59,363 nucleotides of DNA from Opitutales bacterium (GTDB lineage: Bacteria; Verrucomicrobiota; Verrucomicrobiia; Opitutales; Opitutaceae), in assembly GCA_018700525.1 (NCBI GenBank), contig JABITN010000048.1:1-59363 (forward strand), written 5' to 3'. Position numbers and translations under genes: made by a program. Each line of letters begins with the position of its first letter. Positions within the stretch are counted from its first letter, which is position 1. Shown here in pieces: positions 1 through 9,050 of this stretch. The notes beneath the pieces are model-generated. The model saw only the letters and a list, made by a program, of their open reading frames with translations. It was not told the origin of the DNA and searched no databases.

Positions 1-2120
1 AACGCCCCAATTTCGTATTCGGTAAACTGCGACGCTATAAAACCCACGCGATTGATAAACGAATCCACGGCCGCATCCCATTTATCAAGTTTCGCTTTGC
101 CTTCTTTGACCAAACAAGCCAAAGACTCCGCGGCCGCATCCAAGTCGACGTCCAAGTTCTCTTTTGCCTCGATAGCGAGATCTCGATAGCGAACGAACAC
201 AGTCTCTACTACCCGCTTCTTGCGTTCATCGAACGCCGTCTCTCGACCGGACTCAAAATCGCTCGGAAACAAATCCTCCAACCACGAACGCTGAATCTCG
301 GAACACAGATTCAATACCGTAGAAACTTCTCCGCTCTGCTTTCCAATCTCGCTAATCTCGCAAGTTACCAACAACTCCGCATCTCTTGCCAAACTCTCGC
401 GAGCCAACATTCCGCGAAGTCCACCCGTCATTTCGCAACGCAAGGTCCCTCGATCCAATCGTCTACACACACGATCCGGAAAGCCCGCTAGCAGACTCTT
501 CACTATCGCTTCCTCGGTTGCAGGCGCATCTTGGATCAACGAAAGGTCCGCATACTTCGCGTATCCAAATATCTGTTTCGACAGATTCGATGCTTGCCGA
601 GCACTCTGAGCGTGAATCCCAAGTTCTTTGCAAAATCCGATTTCGAAGCGATTCGCATTCGCCGCGCTCCAAGCCCGCATTTGAGCCACCAGGTCACTAT
701 TTGCACAATCGCCAAGCAACGACTCCCGGCGATTCAAGACCGACTTATCCACCTTCCGAATCAACAACCCACGCGTCTGCGTCACAGCCGCCGCCAACGC
801 CATTTCCTGCACGCAGCCAAACCGATCCGCCGCCAACATCATCGCCGCATAACGCGGGTGCAACGGGAAGGAACTCATCCGTCGCCCATTTCGCGTCAGC
901 TTCCCCTCCGCGTCCATTGCCCCCAGCATTCGCAATAAACAACGCGCCTCGTCCATGCGTTCTGACGACGGCCGTTCGAACCATTCGAAACTTTCCAAAT
1001 CTTGCACGCCCGATGCCATCAAAGTCAAAAGCGACTCGGCCAAATCCATTCGCAAAGCTTCCGGTTCGTCGAACTCCAAGCGATCGCTATGGTCGCGTTC
1101 CGTCCACAGCCGAATACAACGTCCCGGTGCCGTTCGACCCGCTCGTCCCATACGCTGCTTTGCCGAAGCATGACTGATTTTCTCTATCCAAAGCGTATTC
1201 AATCCACGAAGCGGATCGTAGCGAGCGATCCGAGCCTGGCCGCTGTCGACCACGATACGCACGTTATCGATCGTCAGCGAGGTCTCCGCTACATTCGTCG
1301 AAACGATAACCTTGCGACGCGGACACGGATAGATCGCCTCGTCCTGGTCTTTCGAGCTGAGTTCGCTATGCAACGGAAGCAGCTTAAAATCGCTCGAGGA
1401 CAACCTCTCTCCCAAAGCCCGAATCGTCCTCCCAATCTCGAACGCTCCAGGCATAAAAACCAAGACATGCCCCTCTGGTTCAGCCCGTGTGGCGTCCTCG
1501 ACTGCCTTCGCTGCCAAATCCCAGATCGGAGCGCTCGTATTCGCCAGCCGACCATCGATATGATTTACGTCCACTGGAAATATTCGCCCTTCTGAAAACA
1601 CTATTGAACAGGGACTTAGGTAAGTCTCCAACGCCGTCGCATCAAGCGTCGCCGACATTACGATGATCTTCAAATCCGGACGGTGGCTTTTTTGAAGCAT
1701 CAGAGCCCGGGCCAAGGTTAAATCGCCATGCAGGCTGCGTTCATGAAATTCGTCGAAAACGATCCCTACCACGCCTCTCAATTCCGGGTCGTTGATAAAA
1801 CGCCGTAGCAGTATCCCTTCCGTCACAAAACGAATACGCGTTTTCGCCGAAGTCTTATTCTCGTTACGGATTTGATAACCAACCCCATCGCCAAGGCGCT
1901 CGCCCATTTCGAAGGCCACGCGTTGAGCCAGCATGCGAGCGGCGATCCGACGAGGCTGCAGCACGAGTAGCTCTCCTACCTCCAAAAAGCCCGCTTTCGA
2001 GAGCATTTGAGGCGTTTGAGTCGATTTACCCGAACCCGTTGGAGCTTCCAGAATAATCCGCGAATTATCGCGAAAAGCCTTCAGGAACTCTATTTCAATC
2101 TCATGGATCGGTAAACGCAT
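1..2120 (-). CDS. hrpB: ATP-dependent helicase HrpB (DEAH/RHA family), 3' end cut by window edge
   Basis: A reading frame without stops runs leftward from an ATG at 2120 past the window edge, so only the first ~706 residues are present. The N-terminus (MRLPIHEIEIEFLKAFRDN) leads into Walker A (EAPTGSGKST, near residue 27), the motif QPRRIAARM, the Walker B/DEAH-type box DEFHERSL, the SAT motif VMSATLD, and helicase C motifs (STNVAETSLTI and GRAGRTAPG). DEFHER in place of DEAH together with this motif series fits HrpB rather than HrpA or a Ski2 helicase (family knowledge). It is a predicted RNA helicase whose cellular role is not well defined even in model species. It is divergent from typA. 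No strong Shine-Dalgarno precedes the ATG; a TTG nine codons upstream is also in frame, so the start is uncertain. Confidence 0.9.
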   Translation of the reverse strand, partial: MRLPIHEIEIEFLKAFRDNSRIILEAPTGSGKSTQTPQMLSKAGFLEVGELLVLQPRRIAARMLAQRVAFEMGERLGDGVGYQIRNENKTSAKTRIRFVTEGILLRRFINDPELRGVVGIVFDEFHERSLHGDLTLARALMLQKSHRPDLKIIVMSATLDATALETYLSPCSIVFSEGRIFPVDVNHIDGRLANTSAPIWDLAAKAVEDATRAEPEGHVLVFMPGAFEIGRTIRALGERLSSSDFKLLPLHSELSSKDQDEAIYPCPRRKVIVSTNVAETSLTIDNVRIVVDSGQARIARYDPLRGLNTLWIEKISHASAKQRMGRAGRTAPGRCIRLWTERDHSDRLEFDEPEALRMDLAESLLTLMASGVQDLESFEWFERPSSERMDEARCLLRMLGAMDAEGKLTRNGRRMSSFPLHPRYAAMMLAADRFGCVQEMALAAAVTQTRGLLIRKVDKSVLNRRESLLGDCANSDLVAQMRAWSAANANRFEIGFCKELGIHAQSARQASNLSKQIFGYAKYADLSLIQDAPATEEAIVKSLLAGFPDRVCRRLDRGTLRCEMTGGLRGMLARESLARDAELLVTCEISEIGKQSGEVSTVLNLCSEIQRSWLEDLFPSDFESGRETAFDERKKRVVETVFVRYRDLAIEAKENLDVDLDAAAESLACLVKEGKAKLDKWDAAVDSFINRVGFIASQFTEYEIGA

Positions 2121-2272
2121 ACTGTATAGCGGAATAACCAGGCTCAAATCCCCCAAGAAATCAAAGCCAACTTCCTTTTACTTCTCTTTTAGAGTCCAAG
2201 GTCATCAATCCGCTTGCCAAAGCAGAACCGAAGCGCCATGTCCATCGCTTTTCCAAAAAGGAGGAGTATTCC

Positions 2273-4084
2273 ATGAAAGTTAATAACGACATCCGCAATA
2301 TCGCAATCATCGCACACGTTGACCACGGCAAAACCACATTGGTCGACTGCTTGATGCAAGAAGGCGGCGTCTACCGCGAAAACCAACAAGGCGAGGAACG
2401 CGCCATGGATTCGATGGACCTCGAACGCGAAAAAGGCATAACCATCAAGGCCAAGAATACTTCCGTTCATTGGCAGGGTAAGACGATCAATATCGTCGAT
2501 ACTCCCGGTCACGCGGATTTCGGCGGCGAAGTGGAACGCGTAATGAAAATGGTCGACGGCGTATTGCTGCTCGTAGATGCCAAGGACGGTCCTCAAGCCC
2601 AAACCCGCTTCGTACTACGCAAAGCCCTCGCACACGGACTCAAGCCAATCGTAGTGGTCAACAAGATCGACCGCGACTTCGCTGACCCGGAACACGTACA
2701 CGATCTCGTTTTGGAACTCTTTTTAGAGCTCGACGCCGACGAAGAGCAGTTCAACGCCCCTTTCCTCTATGGATCCGCCAAAAACGGCTTCATGGTCAAG
2801 AACCTCGAAGATCCTCAAGAAAACATGCAGCCGCTCTTCGAAACCGTGGTTGAAAATATCCCAGCCCCGGAAGCGGATACCGAGGGCGAATTCCGCATGC
2901 TCGTCAGCAACATCGACTGGGACAACTACGTCGGACGCGTCGCAGTGGGAAAAGTCCTCAGTGGCAAAGTGGAAACCCGTGGCAAAATTTTCCGCGTCTT
3001 GAAAGACGGAACGCGTGAACGCGCCAAGATCACCAAAGTTTTCGAATACACCGGTCTGGGTTCCAGTGAATCCGCCCTAGGCGAAGCAGGCAATATCGTT
3101 GGCATCGCCGGATTCGAAGAGGTGAACATCGGCGAAACCCTCTGCTTCACTCAAGAACAAGAGGCCCTACCTTTCGTGGAAATCGATCCGCCAACGATCC
3201 AAATGCAGTTCGCCGTCAACGACGGTCCGCTTGGAGGTCGCGACGGCAAACTCGTCACTTCCCGCCAAATCCGCGAACGCCTTTTTCGCGAAATGAAGAC
3301 CAACGTCTCCATTCATGCAGAAGATACCGAGAAGAGTGGTGTTTTCAATGTATCCGCTCGCGGAGCAATGCAAATTTCCGTCCTCGTCGAAACGATGCGC
3401 CGCGAAGGCTTCGAACTCCTCGTATCCCGACCGACCGTCATCACCAGAGAAGTCGACGGCAAAACCCACGAACCTTACGAAACGCTCTGGATCGAGCTTC
3501 CGGAAGATTGCATGGGCGGCATCATGGAAAACCTTTCCAACCGTCGCGGCCAAATGACCAATATGGAAACCCGCAACGGAACGATCTTCCTCGAAGCGGA
3601 AATCCCGACACGCGGCATCATCGGCCTCGAAATCGATTTGGTCAACGCGACCAGCGGTCACGGTATTATGTCCCATCTCTTTAAAGACTACCGTCCGATG
3701 GCCGGCGGAATAACCACCCGCCTGACCGGAACCTTGGTTTCCATGGCCCCTGGCAAAACGACCGCATACTCGCTCGCTGCCCTCGAAGATCGTGGCAAAC
3801 TTTTTGTCTCCGCTGGAGTCGAAGTTTACGAAGGCATGATCATCGGCGAGAATCCTCGCGCGAACGACATTCCAGTCAACCCAGTCAAACCCAAGCAATT
3901 GACCAACTTCCGAAGCCAAGGCGACGGTAAGGCTATCCAGCTTTCGCCTCCAATCCATTTCTCCCTGGAACGCTCCATCGAATACATCGCTCCCGATGAA
4001 TTCGTCGAAGCAACGCCAAACTTCCTTCGCATGCGCAAGCGCGTTCTTAACGCGACACTACGCAAACGTGCAGCCCGCGTTTAG
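2273..4084 (+). CDS. typA: Ribosome-associated translational GTPase TypA/BipA
   Basis: This 603-aa protein has the usual length of TypA/BipA. It is a translation-factor GTPase that binds the 70S ribosome and supports ribosome assembly and stress or low-temperature growth (established for the family). The G domain shows G1 AHVDHGKTT (about residues 14-22), the switch I segment REKGITIKAKN, G3 DTPGHADFGGEVERV and G4 NKID. The EF-G-like domains III and V and the TypA-specific C-terminus (NPVKPKQLTNFRS, ending in a basic tail) are all present. A very good Shine-Dalgarno, AAGGAGG, lies about 8 bases before the ATG and fixes the start. It stands alone, divergent from hrpB and convergent with the gene ending at 4146. 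Confidence 0.97.
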   Translation: MKVNNDIRNIAIIAHVDHGKTTLVDCLMQEGGVYRENQQGEERAMDSMDLEREKGITIKAKNTSVHWQGKTINIVDTPGHADFGGEVERVMKMVDGVLLLVDAKDGPQAQTRFVLRKALAHGLKPIVVVNKIDRDFADPEHVHDLVLELFLELDADEEQFNAPFLYGSAKNGFMVKNLEDPQENMQPLFETVVENIPAPEADTEGEFRMLVSNIDWDNYVGRVAVGKVLSGKVETRGKIFRVLKDGTRERAKITKVFEYTGLGSSESALGEAGNIVGIAGFEEVNIGETLCFTQEQEALPFVEIDPPTIQMQFAVNDGPLGGRDGKLVTSRQIRERLFREMKTNVSIHAEDTEKSGVFNVSARGAMQISVLVETMRREGFELLVSRPTVITREVDGKTHEPYETLWIELPEDCMGGIMENLSNRRGQMTNMETRNGTIFLEAEIPTRGIIGLEIDLVNATSGHGIMSHLFKDYRPMAGGITTRLTGTLVSMAPGKTTAYSLAALEDRGKLFVSAGVEVYEGMIIGENPRANDIPVNPVKPKQLTNFRSQGDGKAIQLSPPIHFSLERSIEYIAPDEFVEATPNFLRMRKRVLNATLRKRAARV

Positions 4085-4114
4085 GAGGTTTTCAGACAAG
4101 CCTTCCATCGCATA

Positions 4115-4141
4115 GCAGAGGCGGAGAGCTATCCGCCCTGC
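4115..4141. terminator. Hairpin between convergent genes, possible shared terminator
   Basis: An inverted repeat with stem GGCGGA/TCCGCC, extended outward by GCAG/CTGC with a small mismatch, and a 6-base loop, sits between the typA stop at 4084 and the stop of the convergent gene at 4146. There is no long T-tract on either side. It may act as a two-way terminator or transcript-end stabiliser, but it is not a classic intrinsic terminator. Confidence 0.4.
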
Positions 4142-4145
4142 TCGC

Positions 4146-4673
4146 CTAATTATCCTCGGATTCTCGAAAAGGGATCGCTTCGCGAAGGAGCCAATCCCCT
4201 TTGCGTTTCGTATAAATCTCTAATTCGGTCGCTCGACATTTAAGGGGAAGCAGATCTCCGCTCAATAGGTGAAACGCCTCTAGCAATTCGTACTCGCCGA
4301 GCTCGCTTCTTAAAGCGAGGGTTAGGCGCATTAGGTGAAGATCTCTAATGTCAGGTTCTATCCCAAGCGCATCCATAAGAGCCTTGCGCAGTTCGAAAAA
4401 CGGTTCGACCGGATCTGGCTCTAAATACAGCGCCTTCAGAGCTTCGTCCCAGTTCAAACGAGACAACGTATAGCCGAATGTCGAAAGCGAACGACAAAGA
4501 GTCGCCAACCGATTAGTAAGCTGCAAACGTTCTTCGGAGTTACGCGAAATCGAACACAACTCGAGGTGAGCAGGGATCATCGCTTTCGACGAATGCATGT
4601 GCTTTGAGCGAAACCCATGTAATCCAGGAGTCCACACCTTCATGGGCATCACGATTGTCAGTGTTTCGTTCAT
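4146..4673 (-). CDS. 2H phosphoesterase / 2'-5' RNA ligase-like protein with degraded active site
   Basis: This 175-aa protein resembles the 2'-5' RNA ligase (LigT/2H phosphoesterase) fold in layout. A first short motif, IPAHLELCS (near residue 34), sits where family members have HxTL. A second, MRLTLALR (near residue 114), sits where a second HxTL is expected. The C-terminus (ELEIYTKRKGDWLLREAIPF) resembles the terminal strand region of the family. Both catalytic HxT/S motifs look altered (HLE and RLT), so if the assignment is right the protein may be inactive or a binding protein. It lies 44 bases downstream of the exonuclease gene on the same strand and may be co-transcribed with it. The family call is a weak pattern-level inference; 'hypothetical protein' is the safe alternative. 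Confidence 0.5.
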   Translation of the reverse strand: MNETLTIVMPMKVWTPGLHGFRSKHMHSSKAMIPAHLELCSISRNSEERLQLTNRLATLCRSLSTFGYTLSRLNWDEALKALYLEPDPVEPFFELRKALMDALGIEPDIRDLHLMRLTLALRSELGEYELLEAFHLLSGDLLPLKCRATELEIYTKRKGDWLLREAIPFRESEDN

Positions 4674-4717
4674 ACAAATAGAATTTCCTTACAATCAGCG
4701 TTCGATCGCCAACAAGA

Positions 4718-5569
4718 TCATCGCTTCGCTACCAATTTCTGCAAGCGCTCCCATTCCTCTATATAACGTTCGAAATGCGTTTTCCCTTCGGCGATTCCCT
4801 TAACCATCAAATCGCGAATCAAAGCCTGCTCTTGTTCGTAAGCCTCATCTCCCAACAAGCCCCCGAAATGGGCGACTCGCGCCCAAAGCAAGTGCGTCGT
4901 TATCGCATCGAATTCATTGTAGTTAACAATTCCCTGCAAGTCGCCTTGCAGCCACATGCCGGAAACGCTTCCGCCATCCGTATCCACTTTCCCAGGTATT
5001 CCGCACAAGGTGGCGATTTCGTTAAGCTTCGGCGTTTGAGCGAAACGTCCCAGTATCGGAGCCAAGTCCACGTTGAAATCCCCGCTCTGAGCAAAATAAT
5101 CGACGCCTTCCCAAGGTTTATCAGGACGCTCCCCCATTCCTTCGCCGAACAACCCATTCACGATCGAACGCTGTATGATAATCGGCACATCGGCGTTATG
5201 CGAGTTGTACCCAACCAATTGCGGCTTTCGAGAGCCGATCGCTTTGAGCATCGTCTGGAGAATCGACTTCTCCTTTATTTTCTCGCTATCGCCCGTGTCC
5301 GAGGGAAGCGAAACCAGTTTTAGTTTCACTTCGCCCTGGGACACCTCTCTAAAAATGCCTGCTATCGAAACGATACGACACAGCACCGTTTTCAAATAAG
5401 GCTGCGGCTGCTCTTCCGTTGCTCCGGCTTCCGCCCATAGGCGCTTCATCCCATCTTCGTAGGCTTGGACCCCTTCCCCGCCTACGCCGTGCAATATTTC
5501 GGCAGATAAGGGATCGGGGATCCACTCAATATCGAAAGAAAAGAGACAGGGAGCGATGGTCTTGAACAC
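4718..5569 (-). CDS. Predicted 3'-5' exonuclease related to the PolB proofreading domain
   Basis: The product starts with a DEDD-type exonuclease motif I (FSFDIEWIPDP), followed by motif II-like QLVGYNSHNADVPIIIQR and a closing segment NYNEFDAITTHLLWAR that fits motif III (YxxxD). This arrangement matches the family of predicted 3'-5' exonucleases related to the exonuclease domain of DNA polymerase B, with D and E in motif I as metal ligands (family knowledge). The frame stays open upstream to 5821, but that part overlaps the divergent nucleotidase gene and looks non-coding. I therefore place the start at the GTG at 5569, giving 283 aa; the Shine-Dalgarno is weak. It probably acts in DNA repair or nucleic-acid trimming; its substrate cannot be read from sequence. 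Confidence 0.75.
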   Translation of the reverse strand: MFKTIAPCLFSFDIEWIPDPLSAEILHGVGGEGVQAYEDGMKRLWAEAGATEEQPQPYLKTVLCRIVSIAGIFREVSQGEVKLKLVSLPSDTGDSEKIKEKSILQTMLKAIGSRKPQLVGYNSHNADVPIIIQRSIVNGLFGEGMGERPDKPWEGVDYFAQSGDFNVDLAPILGRFAQTPKLNEIATLCGIPGKVDTDGGSVSGMWLQGDLQGIVNYNEFDAITTHLLWARVAHFGGLLGDEAYEQEQALIRDLMVKGIAEGKTHFERYIEEWERLQKLVAKR

Positions 5570-5667
5570 GAAAAGACTGCTAGCAAGTCGGAGCCCATTT
5601 GTTAAGGCAATTCTTCCTGCACCGTTGTCCTTGCATAGAAATTGGAAATCGATCAACACAACAAGCC

Positions 5668-6681
5668 ATGCCATACGAACAAGAACTCGCCATTGCCTTA
5701 GAAGCCGTTCGCCAAGCCAGCGCCCTTTGCTCCACCGCTCAAGCCGGTTTAACTTCCAGTGAACACATGGATAAAGCCGACAAGTCGCCCGTAACCGTTG
5801 CTGACTATGGAGCTCAAGCACTAGTCCTCAATACCTTGGCGAAAACCTTTCCCAACGACCCCGCAGTAGGCGAGGAAGATGCAGGCGATCTTCGAAAAGA
5901 AGAAAACTCTATCCTCTTTTCCAAAATCGTCAGTTACGTCCAAGAAATCGATCCATCGATGAATGAAGCGACAATCCTCGCATCGATCGACCGTGGTGCC
6001 CATTCTGGCGGGGCCGACGGACGCTTCTGGACGCTCGACCCCATAGACGGCACAAAAGGATTCCTACGCGGACAACAATACGCGGTGGCCTTGGCGCTCA
6101 TCGAGGACGGCGAAGTCGTATTGGGAGCTCTTGGCTGCCCGAACCTTCCCGTCGATCCATCGAATCCAGAAGGAGAAAAAGGCTGTCTGCTTTACGCCGT
6201 AAAGGGACACGGCGCTTTTCAAGCCCCGCTCAGCGACTTGTCAAAGGCGGTGGCTGTTAGCTGCGACACTGTATCGGAAGCTTCGCAGGCGGTATTCTGC
6301 GAATCCGTCGAATCTGGCCATACCGCCCATGGCCGTTCCGCCGTGATTAGCGAACTACTTGAATCGCAAGCGACCCCATTTCGCATGGACAGTCAGTGTA
6401 AATACGCTGCCTTATCTCGAGGCCAAGCCTCTATTTACCTACGCCTTCCCACCCGTCCCGGCTATGAAGAAAAAATTTGGGACCACGCAGCCGGATTCAT
6501 CGTTTTAACGGAAGCCGGAGGCAAAGTAGCCGATACTTTTGGTAAGCCCCTTGATTTCTCTCTAGGCCAAACCCTAAGGCTCAATAAAGGCATCGTAGCG
6601 ACCTCGGCAGGACTTTTCGATTCCGTTATCGAAGCAGTCGTAAAATCAGGTCAAATCGATTCCCAGCGAACGCCATCGTGA
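5668..6681 (+). CDS. 3'(2'),5'-bisphosphate nucleotidase (CysQ/Hal2 type)
   Basis: This 337-aa member of the inositol monophosphatase superfamily carries the metal-binding motifs VGEEDA (about residue 70) and LDPIDGTKGF (about residue 125), and the C-terminal IWDHAAGFIVLTEAGG motif. The nearby GKPLDFS segment is typical of Hal2/SAL1-like bisphosphate nucleotidases, which hydrolyse 3'-phosphoadenosine 5'-phosphate to AMP in sulfur metabolism (family knowledge). The length is closer to the eukaryotic-type Hal2 group than to the ~250-aa E. coli CysQ. The start is placed at the ATG at 5668, since the open frame further upstream overlaps the divergent exonuclease region and lacks family residues. 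Only a weak GGAAAT precedes it. Specificity among PAP, PAPS and inositol phosphates is inferred. Confidence 0.85.
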   Translation: MPYEQELAIALEAVRQASALCSTAQAGLTSSEHMDKADKSPVTVADYGAQALVLNTLAKTFPNDPAVGEEDAGDLRKEENSILFSKIVSYVQEIDPSMNEATILASIDRGAHSGGADGRFWTLDPIDGTKGFLRGQQYAVALALIEDGEVVLGALGCPNLPVDPSNPEGEKGCLLYAVKGHGAFQAPLSDLSKAVAVSCDTVSEASQAVFCESVESGHTAHGRSAVISELLESQATPFRMDSQCKYAALSRGQASIYLRLPTRPGYEEKIWDHAAGFIVLTEAGGKVADTFGKPLDFSLGQTLRLNKGIVATSAGLFDSVIEAVVKSGQIDSQRTPS

Positions 6682-6922
6682 CGAGCGACCGGCTATGACT
6701 AGAATATGAGCAATGCATACCGTGATTAGTATTTTTACTTATACAGTGACGGGAATACCTCTCAATCGTGTCTAGTGGCTAAAGTTCAGCAGCTTCCAAG
6801 CGATTATAGGAATAATCGCTCAACCAAGAAGCACTCTGAATACGCATTCCCACAGACTAGCCCCGTTTTTCGGCACTACGACATCAATTCGTAGCATCTC
6901 GATAATAGCATGCATTGCTTGC

Positions 6923-8140
6923 TTGATCTCGTCGCAATCCGGCCAAGCCCAATCGCTCGCAGCATCCATTGAAGCGATGCTCCAAAATTTCCCCGAAATT
7001 AAGGTCGGCCAAGCGGATGTACGCATCCAGGAAACAGCGATCAATACTGCACACAGCCAACGCCTCCCTCAGCTCGGTCTGAGTCTGAGAGGCGGTGAAG
7101 AACGCTTTCGAAATTCAGCATCCCGCTACTCCCTCTCGAAAATCGGTGGATTTTCCTTCGACGCCAGCCAACTCCTTTTCGATGGCGGCTCTGCCAGGAG
7201 CCGGATCCGCGAAGCCCAAGCCCTCAATCAACTCAGCGAGATCGAATTGGAATCCACTCGGCAAGTCCTCGCCCTAGACCTCTCCCAAACATACGTCGAT
7301 ATCATCAAATATCGAGCATTGCTCGGGTTCGCCGAGGAAAGCGCCCGCATCCATCGAATCGCTCTCGACAAAACTTCGCAAAAGTTCCGGGCCGGAGCCG
7401 GCCCCCAAGCCGATGTCGAGTTGGTAACCGCTCGCCTGTCCATGTCCAAAGCGATTCTTGAAGCAAGTCGTCGTCAACTCGCCTACGCTGTCAACAACTA
7501 TCGCAAGTACACTGCGCTCGATCCCGACGCACTTGAAGAACCCGAATTCCCAGACTGGGCCCTTCCGCTTTCGATTGAAGAAGTAAACCTAGCCCGCAAT
7601 CCGAGGATTCGCTCAGCGCTCGCAAACATTTCCGCTACCGAAGCCCGTCACCGCGGAGCCAAGAGCGCCTTCTTTCCACAACTTGATTTCCTCTTGCAAA
7701 GCAGTGGTTCGGACAGCGCACGCTATGCAAACCAGCAACAAGATTCCTCCGGTCTCATCGTCATGTCCTACAATATTTTCGGAGGCGGCCGGCGTAAGGC
7801 CAACTTGCAACAAACGCTTTCCTCGATCGACAAAGCAACCTACGAACTCGAAACCACCGAGTCAGAACTAGGAGCCGCATTCATGAACGCGTGGAACGAC
7901 CTCACTATTGCAGAAGAACGCCTCTACCGACTTGAAGACTATCGCGACGCAATGACCTCCGTGGTCTCCGCCTATCAACAGCAATTCGAACTCGGGCAAC
8001 GCGCCCTTATCAACGTCCTCGACGTTGAGAACGAACTTTTTTCGGCCAAGTCCTCCGTGGCAGAAGAACGCTACAACCGAATTCAAGCCGCCTACCGCAT
8101 CCTCTCCCTCAACGGAACGCTTTTAGAAAACCTTCAATAA
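6923..8140 (+). CDS. TolC-family outer-membrane channel of a type I secretion system (start codon unclear)
   Basis: The product has the tandem OEP/TolC layout. The two halves begin near SIEAMLQNFPEIKVGQADVRI and VNLARNPRIRSALANISATEARHR, with the typical LPQLGLSLRGG and FFPQLDFLLQSSG strand segments and long helical coiled regions between them. It should form the trimeric outer-membrane/periplasmic tunnel for the ABC transporter and HlyD protein encoded just downstream. The coordinates start at the first conventional in-frame start codon (TTG, 6923). That codon lies inside what looks like a signal peptide (SIIACIACLISSQSGQA, cleavage before QS), which is encoded upstream. The frame is open back to 6776 with no ATG, GTG or TTG there; a CTG at 6836 preceded by AAGAAG is one possible start. 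First gene of the secretion operon. Confidence 0.88.
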   Translation: MISSQSGQAQSLAASIEAMLQNFPEIKVGQADVRIQETAINTAHSQRLPQLGLSLRGGEERFRNSASRYSLSKIGGFSFDASQLLFDGGSARSRIREAQALNQLSEIELESTRQVLALDLSQTYVDIIKYRALLGFAEESARIHRIALDKTSQKFRAGAGPQADVELVTARLSMSKAILEASRRQLAYAVNNYRKYTALDPDALEEPEFPDWALPLSIEEVNLARNPRIRSALANISATEARHRGAKSAFFPQLDFLLQSSGSDSARYANQQQDSSGLIVMSYNIFGGGRRKANLQQTLSSIDKATYELETTESELGAAFMNAWNDLTIAEERLYRLEDYRDAMTSVVSAYQQQFELGQRALINVLDVENELFSAKSSVAEERYNRIQAAYRILSLNGTLLENLQ

Positions 8141-8168
8141 CTTCATTTTAACATCCGAATCCCTTTAA

Positions 8169-9050
8169 ATGGAATCCACCGATCAAACCAATCCAGCCAG
8201 GCCAGCAATAGACCTAAGAGTCCTCATCATCGAAGACTCAAAAATCGAAGCCACATTCACCGCCAATCTTCTCAATAAAAACGGCTACGCAGTCGTCCAT
8301 GATCGTGTCGAGACCGAAGAAGATATGGTGGCGGCGCTCGAAGAGCACAAGTGGGATATCATCATCTCCGACTACCAAATGCCCGATTTCGACGGTATGA
8401 AGGCTCTCCAAGTTTTCCAACGCTACGAGCTAGATATTCCTTTCATTCTCGTCTCCGGAAAGATTGGCGAAGAAACCGCAGTCGACCTCATGAAAATGGG
8501 TGCCCACGATTATATAATGAAGGGCAATACCGCTCGATTAGTGCCCGCGATAAAAAGCCACCTCCAAGACGCTGCCAATAGACGAGATAATCTCCGCCTT
8601 GAAAAACGTCTCAAAGAAAGCGAAGCCCAATACCGAGGATTTTTCGAGCACGCACACATCGGCATTTTCCGTTGTTCGGAATATGGAGCTTTGCTCGATG
8701 CCAATGGCCGTTTGGCTAATGCATTTGGCTACGCCAACGCCCAATCATTCATGAAGGATGTCGAGTTTCTCCGCCCCGAAATCCACGATTCCAATACACG
8801 TAATGCTCATACCGTTCAACTCATCGAACTCGCCAAAGAAAGCGAGACATGCGAATCCACATTTCACCGTAAGGACGGTTCCATTCTAGAAGTTAAGATC
8901 AACGTTTGGGCAATTCAGGAAGATCCGGAAAAACCAGTCTACCTCGAAGGGGTCATTGAAGACATCACCGAGCAAAAAGCGATGGAGCGCAAGCTTCGCG
9001 AGATTGAAGAACTCCACGAGTCTCTAATCGATCTAACCAGCAATCTATAA
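8169..9050 (+). CDS. Response regulator with REC and PAS domains, no DNA-binding output
   Basis: This 293-aa protein has an N-terminal receiver domain: acidic pocket IIEDS (E22, D23), phosphoacceptor D68 in IIISDYQMPDFDG, and conserved Lys in DYIMKGN near 118. A PAS/PAC domain follows (QYRGFFEHAHIGIFRCSEYG through YLEGVIEDITEQKAMERKL, about residues 155-280), then a short helical end. There is no histidine kinase, GGDEF or helix-turn-helix domain. The gene sits inside a type I secretion operon between the TolC-like and ABC transporter genes and overlaps the ABC gene start by one base (TAATG). This suggests it works with the secretion complex, perhaps as a phosphorylation-controlled protein-binding module (inference). 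No cognate kinase is encoded in the window. Confidence 0.85.
   Translation: MESTDQTNPARPAIDLRVLIIEDSKIEATFTANLLNKNGYAVVHDRVETEEDMVAALEEHKWDIIISDYQMPDFDGMKALQVFQRYELDIPFILVSGKIGEETAVDLMKMGAHDYIMKGNTARLVPAIKSHLQDAANRRDNLRLEKRLKESEAQYRGFFEHAHIGIFRCSEYGALLDANGRLANAFGYANAQSFMKDVEFLRPEIHDSNTRNAHTVQLIELAKESETCESTFHRKDGSILEVKINVWAIQEDPEKPVYLEGVIEDITEQKAMERKLREIEELHESLIDLTSNL

Noticed and set aside
386-1177. Open frame of 263 codons on the plus strand
   Set aside because: Lies wholly antisense to hrpB, has low-complexity Ser/Pro/Arg composition and no domain; shadow of the real gene.
3167-3958. 263-codon frame on the minus strand inside typA
   Set aside because: Antisense shadow of a highly conserved gene; no ribosome site and no recognisable family.
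5570-5821. Upstream extension of the PolB-like exonuclease frame
   Set aside because: Arg/Leu/Trp-rich, overlaps the divergent nucleotidase gene and precedes the natural motif I start.
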